The position numbers and the translations under genes are program-made. This document shows positions 18,925-27,159 of a stretch of 64,000 bases of DNA, one piece after another (positions within the stretch are counted from its first letter, which is position 1; each line of letters starts with the position of its first letter). The stretch spans positions 62,001 through 126,000 of the forward strand of contig NZ_BDAC01000011.1 of assembly GCF_002091635.1 (NCBI RefSeq), given 5' to 3'. The notes below the pieces were generated by a model that was not told where the DNA came from, searched no databases, and saw only the letters and a program-made list of their open reading frames with translations. This stretch comes from Pseudomonas indica NBRC 103045. GTDB lineage: Bacteria > Pseudomonadota > Gammaproteobacteria > Pseudomonadales > Pseudomonadaceae.

Positions 18925-19588
18925 CCTGAGCCTCCAGCAGGTAGCCCAGGCCCCGGAAGGTAACGATGCGCACCCGGCTGCCTTCCAGCTTGCGGCGCAA
19001 CCGGTGGACGTAGATTTCGATGGCGTCCGGGCTGGCTTCTTCGTCCAGACCGAAGACCTGCGAGGCGAGCTGCTCCTTGCTCATCACCCGGCCGGGCCGG
19101 GCGATCAGCGCGGCGAGCACTGCCTGCTCGCGCGAGGTCAGCGAAAGAATCTCGTCCTTGAGCAGGAAGCGCCGGGTATCCAGGTCGTACACCAGGTCGC
19201 CGCACCGCTGCTGCCGCTCGCCGCCGAGCAGGCTGCGGCGCAGCAGCGCCTTGACCCGCGCCTCCAGTTCGGAGAGTTCGAAAGGCTTGGCCAGGTAATC
19301 GTCCGCACCGAGGTTGAGGCCATGCACCCGGTCCTTCACCTCGCCGCGCGCGGTCAGCATCAGCACCGGCAGCGTCTTGCCGCGCTCGCGCAGACGCGCC
19401 AGCACCTGGAAACCGTCCAGCCGCGGCAACCCGATATCGAGGATCGCCAAAGCGTAGTCCTCGCTGGCCAGCGCCAGGTCGGCGGCTACCCCGTCATGCA
19501 GCACGTCCACTGTCCAGCCGGCGCCCTTGAGGGCCTGGGCCACGCTTTCCGCCAATTGCGGATGGTCTTCGACCAGCAGAATTCGCAC
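18917..19588 (-). CDS. tctD: Response regulator TctD (OmpR family)
   Basis: The 223-residue protein has a receiver domain with phosphoacceptor Asp51 (LAILDIGLP) and Lys101 (DDYLAKPF), and a winged-helix DNA-binding domain ending VHRLRRKLEGS then FRGLGYLL. I chose the GTG at 19588, with a GGGAGG ribosome site 5 bases upstream; the 24-residue in-frame extension is not conserved in type. It is transcribed away from opdH, so the 226-base gap 19589-19814 is the likely control region for both. Confidence 0.92.
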   Translation of the reverse strand: MRILLVEDHPQLAESVAQALKGAGWTVDVLHDGVAADLALASEDYALAILDIGLPRLDGFQVLARLRERGKTLPVLMLTARGEVKDRVHGLNLGADDYLAKPFELSELEARVKALLRRSLLGGERQQRCGDLVYDLDTRRFLLKDEILSLTSREQAVLAALIARPGRVMSKEQLASQVFGLDEEASPDAIEIYVHRLRRKLEGSRVRIVTFRGLGYLLEAQGE

Positions 19589-19814
19589 CGCTACCTCCCA
19601 CCACACCCCGGATCGAGGCGCGCAGTGTAGCGCCACCCGGCGCGCTGTGAATTGCCCCAAATGCCACCGCTCCCGGCGGCGGAAAAAACTGTCGCCCCTG
19701 AAAGCCTGGTGAAAGCTTGCCCGCCTAGGATCGCCTCAAGGTGGCTCGATCCACCTGCCTGAGCGGCCTTGCAGTGGTGCATGGCTGCGACAAAAACAAT
19801 AACGGAGACCACAG

Positions 19815-21080
19815 ATGTACGAAGCCTCACGCCAGGCCCTGCCGCCTGTCCGCCTGCTCTGCCTGGCCATCGCCGCCACCGGCGCCGCCCCCTTCGCCAA
19901 CGCCGCCTTCATCGAAGACAGCAAGGCTACCCTGACCACGACCAACATCTACCTCAACCGCGATTTTCGTGAAGGCACCGGCCAGAACAAGCGCGAAGAA
20001 TGGGGCCAGGGCTTCCTGCTCGACATCCAGTCCGGCTACACCGAAGGCACCGTCGGCTTCGGTCTCGATGCCCTGGGAATGCTCGGCGTGAAACTGGATT
20101 CGGGCGGCGGCCGCACCGGCACCGACCTGCTGCCGGTGCAGGATGACGGCGGCACCCCGGACGAGTTCAGCCGCCTGGGCCTGACCGCTAAGATGAAATT
20201 CTCCGAAACCGAGCTGCGCTACGGCTCCCATGTCCCCGAGCTGCCGGTGGTCAAGGCCAGCGACAGCCGCCTGCTGCCACAGGTGTTCGAAGGCGGCCTG
20301 CTGACCTCTTCGGAACTGGAAGGCTTCACCTTCACCGGCGGACGCCTGGACAAGGTGATCGACCGCGCCTCGACCAACTCCGAAGACCTGGTGCTGAACA
20401 GCAAGAACCGCCGTTTCGCCGGCGGCGTGACGGCCGATCACCTGGACCTGGCCGGCTTCGACTACCAGTTCGCTCCAGGCCTGACCGGCCGTTACTTCTT
20501 CGCCGATCTCGACGACGTCTACCGCCAGCACTTCTTCAATCTGCTGACCAGCCACAAGGTCGGCGCCGGCACCCTGAGCAGCGACCTGCGCCTGATGCTC
20601 AGCGACGACAGCGGCGCCGCCAACGCCGGCAAGGTCGATAACCGCGCGCTGAACGCCATGGTCACCTACGGCCTCGGCGCCCACAAATTCGGGCTCGGTT
20701 TCCAGGACATGAGCGGCGATACCGGCTATGCCTATATCGACGGCAGCGATCCGTACCTGGTCAACTTCGTGCAGATCAACGACTTCGCCAATGCCGACGA
20801 ACGCTCCTGGCAGGCCCGCTACGACTACAACTTCGCCAGCGTCGGCGTACCCGGATTGACGTTCATGACCCGCTATGTCCGCGGCAGCGACGCCGAGATC
20901 GCCGGTTCGGACGATCGCGGCGGCGAATGGGAGCGCGACATCGAGCTGAAGTACGTGGTGCAGGACGGCCCGCTCAAGGACCTCTATGTACGCCTGCGCA
21001 ATGCCAGCTTCCGTTCCGACTTCGCCCGCGACGCGGACGAGAACCGCATCATCGTCGGCTACAGCCTGCCGATCTGGTAA
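19815..21080 (+). CDS. opdH: OprD-family porin OpdH (tricarboxylate uptake)
   Basis: OpdH is the outer-membrane channel of the tricarboxylate system in P. aeruginosa (cis-aconitate). The 421-residue product has a signal peptide ending PFANA, then the OprD family start AFIEDSKATLTTTNIYLNRD, the segment EEWGQGFLLDIQSGYTEGTVG, the ladder region DLDDVYRQHFFN and a C-terminal beta strand ending in Trp (YSLPIW). It is followed after 34 bases by tctC and divergent from tctDE, the same order as PA0754-PA0757. Confidence 0.92.
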   Translation: MYEASRQALPPVRLLCLAIAATGAAPFANAAFIEDSKATLTTTNIYLNRDFREGTGQNKREEWGQGFLLDIQSGYTEGTVGFGLDALGMLGVKLDSGGGRTGTDLLPVQDDGGTPDEFSRLGLTAKMKFSETELRYGSHVPELPVVKASDSRLLPQVFEGGLLTSSELEGFTFTGGRLDKVIDRASTNSEDLVLNSKNRRFAGGVTADHLDLAGFDYQFAPGLTGRYFFADLDDVYRQHFFNLLTSHKVGAGTLSSDLRLMLSDDSGAANAGKVDNRALNAMVTYGLGAHKFGLGFQDMSGDTGYAYIDGSDPYLVNFVQINDFANADERSWQARYDYNFASVGVPGLTFMTRYVRGSDAEIAGSDDRGGEWERDIELKYVVQDGPLKDLYVRLRNASFRSDFARDADENRIIVGYSLPIW

Positions 21081-21114
21081 CCACAACCACAATAAGAGTG
21101 CGAGGAATCAACTG

Positions 21115-22092
21115 ATGAAAACCGCCTTTACCCGTGTCGCCCTCGCGGCGTCCTGCCTGATGTTCGCCGGCCAACTGCTCGCGGCCGAACCCAAGCGCCC
21201 CGAATGCATCGCCCCGGCCAAGCCGGGCGGCGGCTTCGACCTCACCTGCAAGCTGGCCCAGAGCGGCCTGAAGGACAGCGGCCTGCTCAAGGCTCCGATG
21301 CGCGTCACCTACATGCCCGGCGGTGTCGGTGCCGTGGCCTATAACGCCGTGGTCGCCCAGCGAGCCAAGGAGCCGGGTACCATCACCGCCTTCTCCAGTG
21401 GTTCCCTGCTGAACCTGGCGCAAGGCAAGTTCGGCCGTTACGACGAAAATGCCGTGCGCTGGCTGGCCGGTATCGGTACCGACTACGGCGCCATCTCCGT
21501 CCGCGCCGATTCGCCCTACAAGACCCTCAAGGACCTGGTCGAAGCGGTGAAGAAAGACCCGGGCAGCGTCGTCTTCGGCGCCGGTGCCACCATCGGCGGC
21601 CAGGACTGGATGCAGACCGCGCTGATCGCCCGCGCCGCCGGCATCGACGTACAGAAGCTGCGCTATGTCGCCTTCGAAGGCGGCGGCGAAACCCTCACCG
21701 CCATGCTCGGCGGCCACGTGCAGGTCACCAGCAGCGGCCTCGGCGAAGTCACCCCGCAACTGGCCGCCGGCAAGATCCGTATCCTCGCCGTGCTCTCCGA
21801 AGAGCGCCTGCCGGGCAAGCTGTCCGACCTGCCGACCGCCAAGGAGCAGGGCTACGACATCACCTGGCCGGTGATCCGCGGCTTCTACATGGGCCCGGAA
21901 GTCAGCGACGAAGACTTCAACTGGTGGAAGCAGCAGTTCGACACCCTGCTGGCCAGCGAGGACTTCGCCAAGCTGCGCGAACAGCGCGACCTGTTCCCGC
22001 TGTCCATGACCGGCGACGAGCTGACCGCCTTCGTCAAGAAGCAGGTGCAGGACTACAAGGCCCTCGCCGGCGAGTTCGGTCTGGTCCAGTAA
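21115..22092 (+). CDS. tctC: Tricarboxylate-binding protein TctC
   Basis: TctC is the periplasmic receptor of the tripartite tricarboxylate transporter. The 325-residue product has a signal peptide (residues 1-24, ending LLAAEP) and the Bug/TctC fold, with IAPAKPGGGFDLTCKL near the N terminus and ITSSGLGEV-like ligand loop (VTSSGLGEVTPQL). I chose the ATG at 21115; the longer reading from 20986 overlaps opdH. High expression relative to the permease is expected, see the hairpins that follow. Confidence 0.93.
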   Translation: MKTAFTRVALAASCLMFAGQLLAAEPKRPECIAPAKPGGGFDLTCKLAQSGLKDSGLLKAPMRVTYMPGGVGAVAYNAVVAQRAKEPGTITAFSSGSLLNLAQGKFGRYDENAVRWLAGIGTDYGAISVRADSPYKTLKDLVEAVKKDPGSVVFGAGATIGGQDWMQTALIARAAGIDVQKLRYVAFEGGGETLTAMLGGHVQVTSSGLGEVTPQLAAGKIRILAVLSEERLPGKLSDLPTAKEQGYDITWPVIRGFYMGPEVSDEDFNWWKQQFDTLLASEDFAKLREQRDLFPLSMTGDELTAFVKKQVQDYKALAGEFGLVQ

Positions 22093-22096
22093 GCAT

Positions 22097-22190
22097 GCGC
22101 CCTCCCGTCCGGGAGGGCATTCGGCGGCCCGGATCGCTCCGGGCCGGGTGAGGGAGCCGGGAGCGACGCTCCGCAGGCTCCGCCCACCCC
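22097..22190 (+). other. Tandem strong hairpins between tctC and tctB
   Basis: Two perfect GC-rich stems lie in the 140-base tctC-tctB gap: GCCCTCCC / GGGAGGGC with loop GTCC (22099-22118), and GGCCCGGA / TCCGGGCC with loop TCGC (22126-22145). A looser GGAGC..GCTCC hairpin follows. Neither has a U-tract, so mRNA 3'-end stabilisation or partial attenuation is more likely than full termination. In binding-protein operons such as malE-malF, a structure here raises receptor over permease levels. Confidence 0.65.
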
Positions 22191-22232
22191 CGGCCCCTGT
22201 CGCAGGGGTGAATCACCACTGAGGTACCCGTT

Positions 22233-22676
22233 ATGTACGTACGCCTGTTCGCCGGGATCTGGCTGCTTCTCTGCGCCGCTCTCGCCGTGGTCGCCTGGGG
22301 TTTCCAGGCGCCCTTCGCCTATGACCCGGTCGGCCCTCGCGCCTACCCGCTCCTGCTGCTCTCCCTGATGGGCGCCGGAGCCCTGTGGCTGCTGGTCAAG
22401 CCCCATGGCGAGCCGACCCCGCCGATCAACTGGACACTGGTGCGCAAGATCGCCCTGTGCATCGCCACGCTGCTGGCCTATGCCCTGCTCTTCGAGCCGT
22501 TGGGGTTCATCGTCAGCACCGCGCTGGCCGGCTTCGTGCTCGGCGTGCTGTTCACCGGACGGCCGCTGGCCTGCGCCATCAGCGGTGTGCTGATGGGCAT
22601 CCTGCTCTATGGCCTGTTCGATTACCTGCTGGACATTCCGCTGCCGCGCGGCGTGTTGCTGTTCCTGGAGGGCTGA
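22233..22676 (+). CDS. tctB: Tricarboxylate transporter small membrane subunit TctB
   Basis: TctB is the small four-helix subunit of the TTT transporter. The 147-residue product has four hydrophobic segments (about 5-25, 36-53, 73-90, 96-135) and the family DPVGPRAYPLLL stretch near residue 30. It is followed one base later by tctA, so the two membrane subunits are coupled. Confidence 0.9.
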   Translation: MYVRLFAGIWLLLCAALAVVAWGFQAPFAYDPVGPRAYPLLLLSLMGAGALWLLVKPHGEPTPPINWTLVRKIALCIATLLAYALLFEPLGFIVSTALAGFVLGVLFTGRPLACAISGVLMGILLYGLFDYLLDIPLPRGVLLFLEG

Positions 22677-22677
22677 A

Positions 22678-24189
22678 ATGGAAACCTTGAACTTCCTCGC
22701 CCAGGGCTTCGATGTCGCCCTGCGCCCCGTCAACCTGCTGGTCGCCCTGTTCGGCGCCTTCGTCGGCACCGTGGTCGGCCTGCTGCCCGGGCTCGGCCCG
22801 ATCAACGGCGTGGCGATCCTGCTGCCGCTGGCCTTCGCCCTCGGTCTGCCGCCGGAGACCGCACTGATTCTGCTCGCCGCCGTCTACCTCGGCTGCGAAT
22901 ACGGCGGACGCATCTCCGCCATCCTGCTCAACGTGCCGGGCGACGCCGCGGCCATCATGACCACCCTCGACGGCTACCCGCTGGCCCGCCAGGGCAAGGG
23001 CGGCATCGCCCTGTCGTTGTCGGCGGTCAGCTCCTTCATCGGCAGCACCGTCGCCACCTGCGGCGTGGTGCTGTTCGCCCCCCTGCTGGCGCAATGGGCG
23101 GTAGCCTTCGGCCCGGCGGAGTATTTCGTGCTGATGGTCTTCGCCATTGCCTGCCTGGGCGGCATGGTCGGCGACAAACCGGTCAAGACGCTGATGTCCG
23201 CGCTGATCGGCCTGGGCCTCGCCACCGTGGGGGTGGACGCCACCACCGGCGTCTACCGTTTCACCTTCGACAGCGTCAGCCTGTCCGACGGCATCCAGTT
23301 CGTCATCGTGGTGATCGGCCTGTTCAGCGTCAGCGAAATCCTCCTGATGCTGGAAAACACCCATCATGGCCAGCAGGCGGTGAAGGCCAGCGGGCGCATG
23401 CTGTTCAACTTCAAGGAATTCTGCCTGACCATCTGGACCACCCTACGCAGCGCCGTGGCCGGCTTTGTCATCGGCACCCTGCCGGGCGCCGGCGCGACCA
23501 TCGCCAGCGCTGTGACCTACATGAGCGAGAAGCGCATGGCCGGTAGCTCGGGTCGTTTCGGCGAAGGCGACCTGCGCGGCGTGGCAGCCCCGGAAGCGGC
23601 CAACAACGCCTCGGCCTGCGGCTCGCTGATCCCCATGCTGACCCTCGGCGTACCGGGCTCGGGCACCACCGCGGTGATGATCGGCGCCCTCACCCTGTAC
23701 AACATCACCCCCGGCCCGTTGCTCTTCGAACAGCAGCCTGATGTGGTCTGGGGTCTGATCGCCTCGCTGTTCATCGGCAACGTCATCCTGCTGGTGATGA
23801 ACATCCCGCTGGTCGGCCTGTTTGCCCGCATGCTGTCCGTGCCGAACTGGATCCTGGTGCCGGCCATTACCGTGGTCAGCCTGGTCGGCGTCTACGCCGT
23901 GCACAGCACCACCTTCGACCTGGTGCTGATGATCGGCCTCGGCGTGTTCGGCTACCTGCTGCGCAAGCTGGACTTCCCGCTCTCCTCGCTGATCCTCGGC
24001 TTCGTCCTCGGCGAGATGATGGAAGACAACCTGCGCCGCGCCCTGTCGATCTCCAACGGCGAACTGTCGATCCTCTGGACCAGCCCAATCACCCTCGCCC
24101 TCTGGGCGCTGGTGGTACTCATGCTGGCCCTACCGGGCATCCGCTGGCTGCGCGCACGCCAGAAGAAGGCCAAGCTGGCCCATGCCTGA
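22678..24189 (+). CDS. tctA: Tricarboxylate transporter large membrane subunit TctA
   Basis: TctA is the 12-helix permease that imports tricarboxylates using the sodium gradient. The 503-residue protein carries the duplicated family motif GTVVGLLPGLGPINGVAILL near the N terminus and GTLPGAGATIASAVTY near the middle, plus CGSLIPMLTLGVPGSGTTAV. I chose the ATG at 22678 directly after the tctB stop; the in-frame start at 22609 overlaps tctB. Confidence 0.95.
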   Translation: METLNFLAQGFDVALRPVNLLVALFGAFVGTVVGLLPGLGPINGVAILLPLAFALGLPPETALILLAAVYLGCEYGGRISAILLNVPGDAAAIMTTLDGYPLARQGKGGIALSLSAVSSFIGSTVATCGVVLFAPLLAQWAVAFGPAEYFVLMVFAIACLGGMVGDKPVKTLMSALIGLGLATVGVDATTGVYRFTFDSVSLSDGIQFVIVVIGLFSVSEILLMLENTHHGQQAVKASGRMLFNFKEFCLTIWTTLRSAVAGFVIGTLPGAGATIASAVTYMSEKRMAGSSGRFGEGDLRGVAAPEAANNASACGSLIPMLTLGVPGSGTTAVMIGALTLYNITPGPLLFEQQPDVVWGLIASLFIGNVILLVMNIPLVGLFARMLSVPNWILVPAITVVSLVGVYAVHSTTFDLVLMIGLGVFGYLLRKLDFPLSSLILGFVLGEMMEDNLRRALSISNGELSILWTSPITLALWALVVLMLALPGIRWLRARQKKAKLAHA

Positions 24190-25210
24190 TCCACGTCGCC
24201 TGCCACACTGGCTGGCCACACCGCTGGTCGGTGCGGCCGGCGGTTACCTGGCCAGCCTCGCCGGCTGGCCGCTGCCCTGGATGGTCGGCTCGCTGCTGGC
24301 GGTGATCCTGGTCCGCTGCGGCGGCTGGCTGATCACCGAGGTTCCCCATGGTCGCCAGGCCGGTCAGTGGCTGGTGGCCAGCGGCATCGGCCTGCACTTC
24401 ACCGCCGAGGTGATGGAGCAGGTGGTCGCCCATTTCGGCGCCATCCTCGCCGGCGCCATCGGCACCCTCCTCCTCAGCCTGATCGGTATCGCGGTGCTGC
24501 GGCGCGCCGGCGTGGACCGCGCCACCGCGTTCTTCGCCAGCATGCCGGGCGGCGCCAGCGAGATGGTCAACCTGGCCCTGCGCCACGATGCCCAGCCGGC
24601 ACGCGTCGCCGCCGCCCATAGCCTGCGCCTGCTGCTGGTGGTGCTGATCGTCCCGGCCGTGTTCACCTGGACCCTGCCCCCCGTGGAAGCGCCAGCCCCG
24701 GCGTCGACGGACTGGGCCTGGCTCGCCGTGCTGCTACCCGCCGGCGGACTGCTCGCCCTGCTGTGGAAGAAACTGGGCCAGCCCAACCCCTGGATGCTCG
24801 GCCCCTTGGTGGCCTGCGCCTTCGCCAGCGCGACCTTCGACCTGCATGTGGGCCTTCCCCACGGAGCCGGTCCGCTCGGCCAGTGGTTGATCGGCTGCTC
24901 GCTGGGCTGCCATTTCGACCGCCCGTTCTTCCGCAGCGCGCCCGGCTTCCTGCTGCGCATCCTGCTGTTCACCCTGCTCGCCATGCTCACCGCCGCCCTG
25001 CTGGCGGAAGGGCTCGGCTGGCTGACCACGCTGAACCAGACGTCGCTGATGCTCGGCATGATGCCCGGCGGCATCACCGAACTCTGCCTGACCGCCGAAG
25101 CCCTGCAGCTTTCGGTGGCGCTGGTCACCGCCTTGCAGGTGCTCCGATTGTTCCTGGTCATGTTCCTTGCCGAGCCGGTCTTCCGGCTCTGGCGGAAAGC
25201 CCACGCTTGA
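24182..25210 (+). CDS. AbrB-family membrane protein (PF05145-type)
   Basis: The 342-residue protein is made of two homologous halves of about 170 residues with ten or so membrane helices. Each half ends in the family glycine motif: SMPGGASEMVNLAL in the first and GMMPGGITELCLTAEAL in the second. These proteins were first annotated as AbrB-like ammonia monooxygenase-related membrane proteins; some are proposed transporters. It overlaps tctA by 8 bases and precedes a terminator, so it is co-expressed with the tricarboxylate transporter. Its own substrate is unknown. Confidence 0.85.
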   Translation: MPDPRRLPHWLATPLVGAAGGYLASLAGWPLPWMVGSLLAVILVRCGGWLITEVPHGRQAGQWLVASGIGLHFTAEVMEQVVAHFGAILAGAIGTLLLSLIGIAVLRRAGVDRATAFFASMPGGASEMVNLALRHDAQPARVAAAHSLRLLLVVLIVPAVFTWTLPPVEAPAPASTDWAWLAVLLPAGGLLALLWKKLGQPNPWMLGPLVACAFASATFDLHVGLPHGAGPLGQWLIGCSLGCHFDRPFFRSAPGFLLRILLFTLLAMLTAALLAEGLGWLTTLNQTSLMLGMMPGGITELCLTAEALQLSVALVTALQVLRLFLVMFLAEPVFRLWRKAHA

Positions 25211-25233
25211 CCCGCTTCGGCGGGTTCTTTTTT
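25211..25233 (+). terminator. Intrinsic terminator of the opdH-tct operon
   Basis: CCCGC-TTCG-GCGGG followed by TTCTTTTTT, directly after the AbrB-family gene stop. It is a canonical intrinsic terminator with a UUCG tetraloop. Confidence 0.92.
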
Positions 25234-25451
25234 GTCCGCTCCCCGCCTCGCTGTCCCTGCGTCATTGCACAGCCATCCACCCGCACCGCCTGAACTGCTT
25301 GCGCTGCCGTCAGTCACAAAAAATACGGCGGTATCGCCGATATCCGCGCCGTACTTGTGTCGCCGGCAAGGAGCCAGCCGCTCTACGACGGGCCCGGACG
25401 GGCCCACACAAGCATGCGGACTCAACGCTGGAAAATGCACAGGAGAATGTC

Positions 25452-25979
25452 ATGAGCCGAACCATCAACGCTTTCTTCGCGGGCTTTTTCGCCCTACTGC
25501 TCAGCGCTGCCGCCTCTCTCGCTTACGCCAACGAAGCGACGGATTTCGTCGATGAGGCTTCCGCCAAGGGTGTCGCCGAAATCGAAACGGCCAAGATGGC
25601 GCTGGAAAAAGGCACTGCGGCGGATGTGAAGGAATTCGCCCAGATGATGATCGACGACCACACCGCCGCGAACCAGAAACTCCAGGCCCTGGCCCAGGGT
25701 AAAAAATGGGAGGTGGCCAGCGAGGCCGACCTGATGAGCAAGGCCAAGGCCATGATCCTCAAGCTGCGCGATGGCGAATCCTTCGACCAGGCCTACGCCA
25801 ACAACCAGGTCGTTGCCCACGAACAGACCATCGAGCTGTTCCGCAAGCAGGCTCAGGAAGGCCAGGATTCCGACCTCAAGGCGTTCGCCAACGAGACCCT
25901 GCCCAAGCTCGAGCAGCACCTGCAACATGCCAAGGAGCTGGCCGCCGCGCACGGCGGCGATGCGGCCAAAAAGGAGTGA
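25452..25979 (+). CDS. DUF4142 domain periplasmic protein
   Basis: The 175-residue product has a signal peptide (residues 1-26, ending LAYANE) and a helical DUF4142 bundle with two ferritin-like repeats: FVDEASAKGVAEIETAKMAL and VAHEQTIELFRKQAQEG. Members are common in the envelope of proteobacteria; no enzymatic role is established. I chose the ATG at 25452 with AGGAG 7 bases upstream; the in-frame extension starting at 25167 lies in the tct operon's tail. Confidence 0.85.
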   Translation: MSRTINAFFAGFFALLLSAAASLAYANEATDFVDEASAKGVAEIETAKMALEKGTAADVKEFAQMMIDDHTAANQKLQALAQGKKWEVASEADLMSKAKAMILKLRDGESFDQAYANNQVVAHEQTIELFRKQAQEGQDSDLKAFANETLPKLEQHLQHAKELAAAHGGDAAKKE

Positions 25980-25987
25980 GGCAGGCA

Positions 25988-26014
25988 GCCCGGCGCCGCG
26001 TTACGGCGCCGGGC
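25988..26014. terminator. Hairpin between convergent DUF4142 gene and ung
   Basis: An 11-base perfect stem GCCCGGCGCCG / CGGCGCCGGGC with a five-base loop lies in the 39-base gap between the convergent genes. The U-tract is poor on both sides, but the position suggests a bidirectional terminator. Confidence 0.65.
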
Positions 26015-26018
26015 CGTT

Positions 26019-26717
26019 TCAGGCAACCTCAGGCAAACGCCAGTCGATCGGCTCCAGCCCGTTTTGCGCGAGAAAGGCATTGGTCCGGCTGAAATGGCCG
26101 TTGCCGAGGAAGCCGCGATGAGCGGACAGCGGCGACGGATGCGCCGAGCGCAGGACCAGATGCTTGGTGGGATCGATCAGCCGCTGCTTGCTCTGCGCAT
26201 GGGAGCCCCAGAGCAGAAACACCAGCTTCGGCCGCTGTTCGCTGACCACCTGGATCACCCGGTCGGTGAAGTGCTGCCAACCCTTGTCGGCATGCGAGCC
26301 GGCATTGCCCCGCTCCACCGTCAGCGAGGTGTTGAGCAACAACACACCCTGCTCCGCCCAATGCTGCAGATAGCCATGGCGCGGCGGGTCGATGTTCAGG
26401 TCGCGCTTGAGTTCCTTGTAGATGTTCTGCAACGACGGCGGCGCCGGCACGCCCGGTTGCACCGAGAAACACAGGCCATGCGCCTGGCCGGGTCCGTGAT
26501 AGGGGTCCTGGCCGATGATCACCACCTTCACCCGGTCCAGCGGCGTCGAATTGAGTGCGTTGAAGATCAGCGGCCCCGGTGGATAGATTTCCTTGCCCGC
26601 CGCCTTCTCGCGGCGCAGGAACTCGCCGAGTTCCTTCATGTAGGGCTTCTCGAATTCATCGAGCAGCACAGCCTTCCAGCTGGGCTCGAGCTTGATGCGG
26701 TCTTCTTGGGCAGTCAT
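26019..26717 (-). CDS. ung: Uracil-DNA glycosylase Ung
   Basis: Ung removes uracil from DNA at the start of base excision repair. The 232-residue protein has the family 1 water-activating motif [20 protein letters not shown] (catalytic Asp in GQDPYHG) and the leucine loop [12 protein letters not shown] chose the ATG at 26717 ([18 protein letters not shown]); an in-frame extension to 26852 lacks family similarity. Synteny with the tct locus matches P. aeruginosa. It is of interest that a deaminase-fold gene lies in the same window at 61545, but the two are 35 kb apart and need not be linked. Confidence 0.97.
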   Translation of the reverse strand: MTAQEDRIKLEPSWKAVLLDEFEKPYMKELGEFLRREKAAGKEIYPPGPLIFNALNSTPLDRVKVVIIGQDPYHGPGQAHGLCFSVQPGVPAPPSLQNIYKELKRDLNIDPPRHGYLQHWAEQGVLLLNTSLTVERGNAGSHADKGWQHFTDRVIQVVSEQRPKLVFLLWGSHAQSKQRLIDPTKHLVLRSAHPSPLSAHRGFLGNGHFSRTNAFLAQNGLEPIDWRLPEVA

Positions 26718-27159
26718 GGCGGGTCCGTCGGAAACTGACCGCGGCACCGTAGAAAAGCCCACCCGCCTTGTCAATCGAGCAATTCCCAATACGTCCCATG
26801 CCGGCCGTCCCCTCCTCGTATTTTTTTGACGGTGGCAACTTGACGCACCCACAAGCAGGGCTAGTTTTCATTGCATGAATGGATGCAGTACTGGGTAAAC
26901 AGGGATTCCCACCACCCAGCTTCCAAAGGCCGATCCCCACTGCACCGTCGGGCAAACCTGCCCCGGACGTCGTGCACCCGATCGGCGCGTACCCCGGCCC
27001 CGCCAGGCAAACGGCCGGCACGGCCCCAAGGACTTGAAAGGAAGGACGGACCCTATGCTCGGCACAGCTCCGGTCACCCCCGAAATCCCCCTCCTCTCGC
27101 CTCGACTCCGGCTGCAGGACAAGCCGGCGATACCCACCCCGCCAACAAGGAAGCACCTT
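26718..27159. other. Intergenic region between ung and the Lod-type cluster
   Basis: A 442-base gap separates the divergent ung and quinoprotein cluster. It holds AT-richer DNA around 26815-26835 (including a run of seven T) that would suit promoters, but I see no clear operator, terminator or gene. It marks the boundary where synteny with P. aeruginosa ends. Confidence 0.4.
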
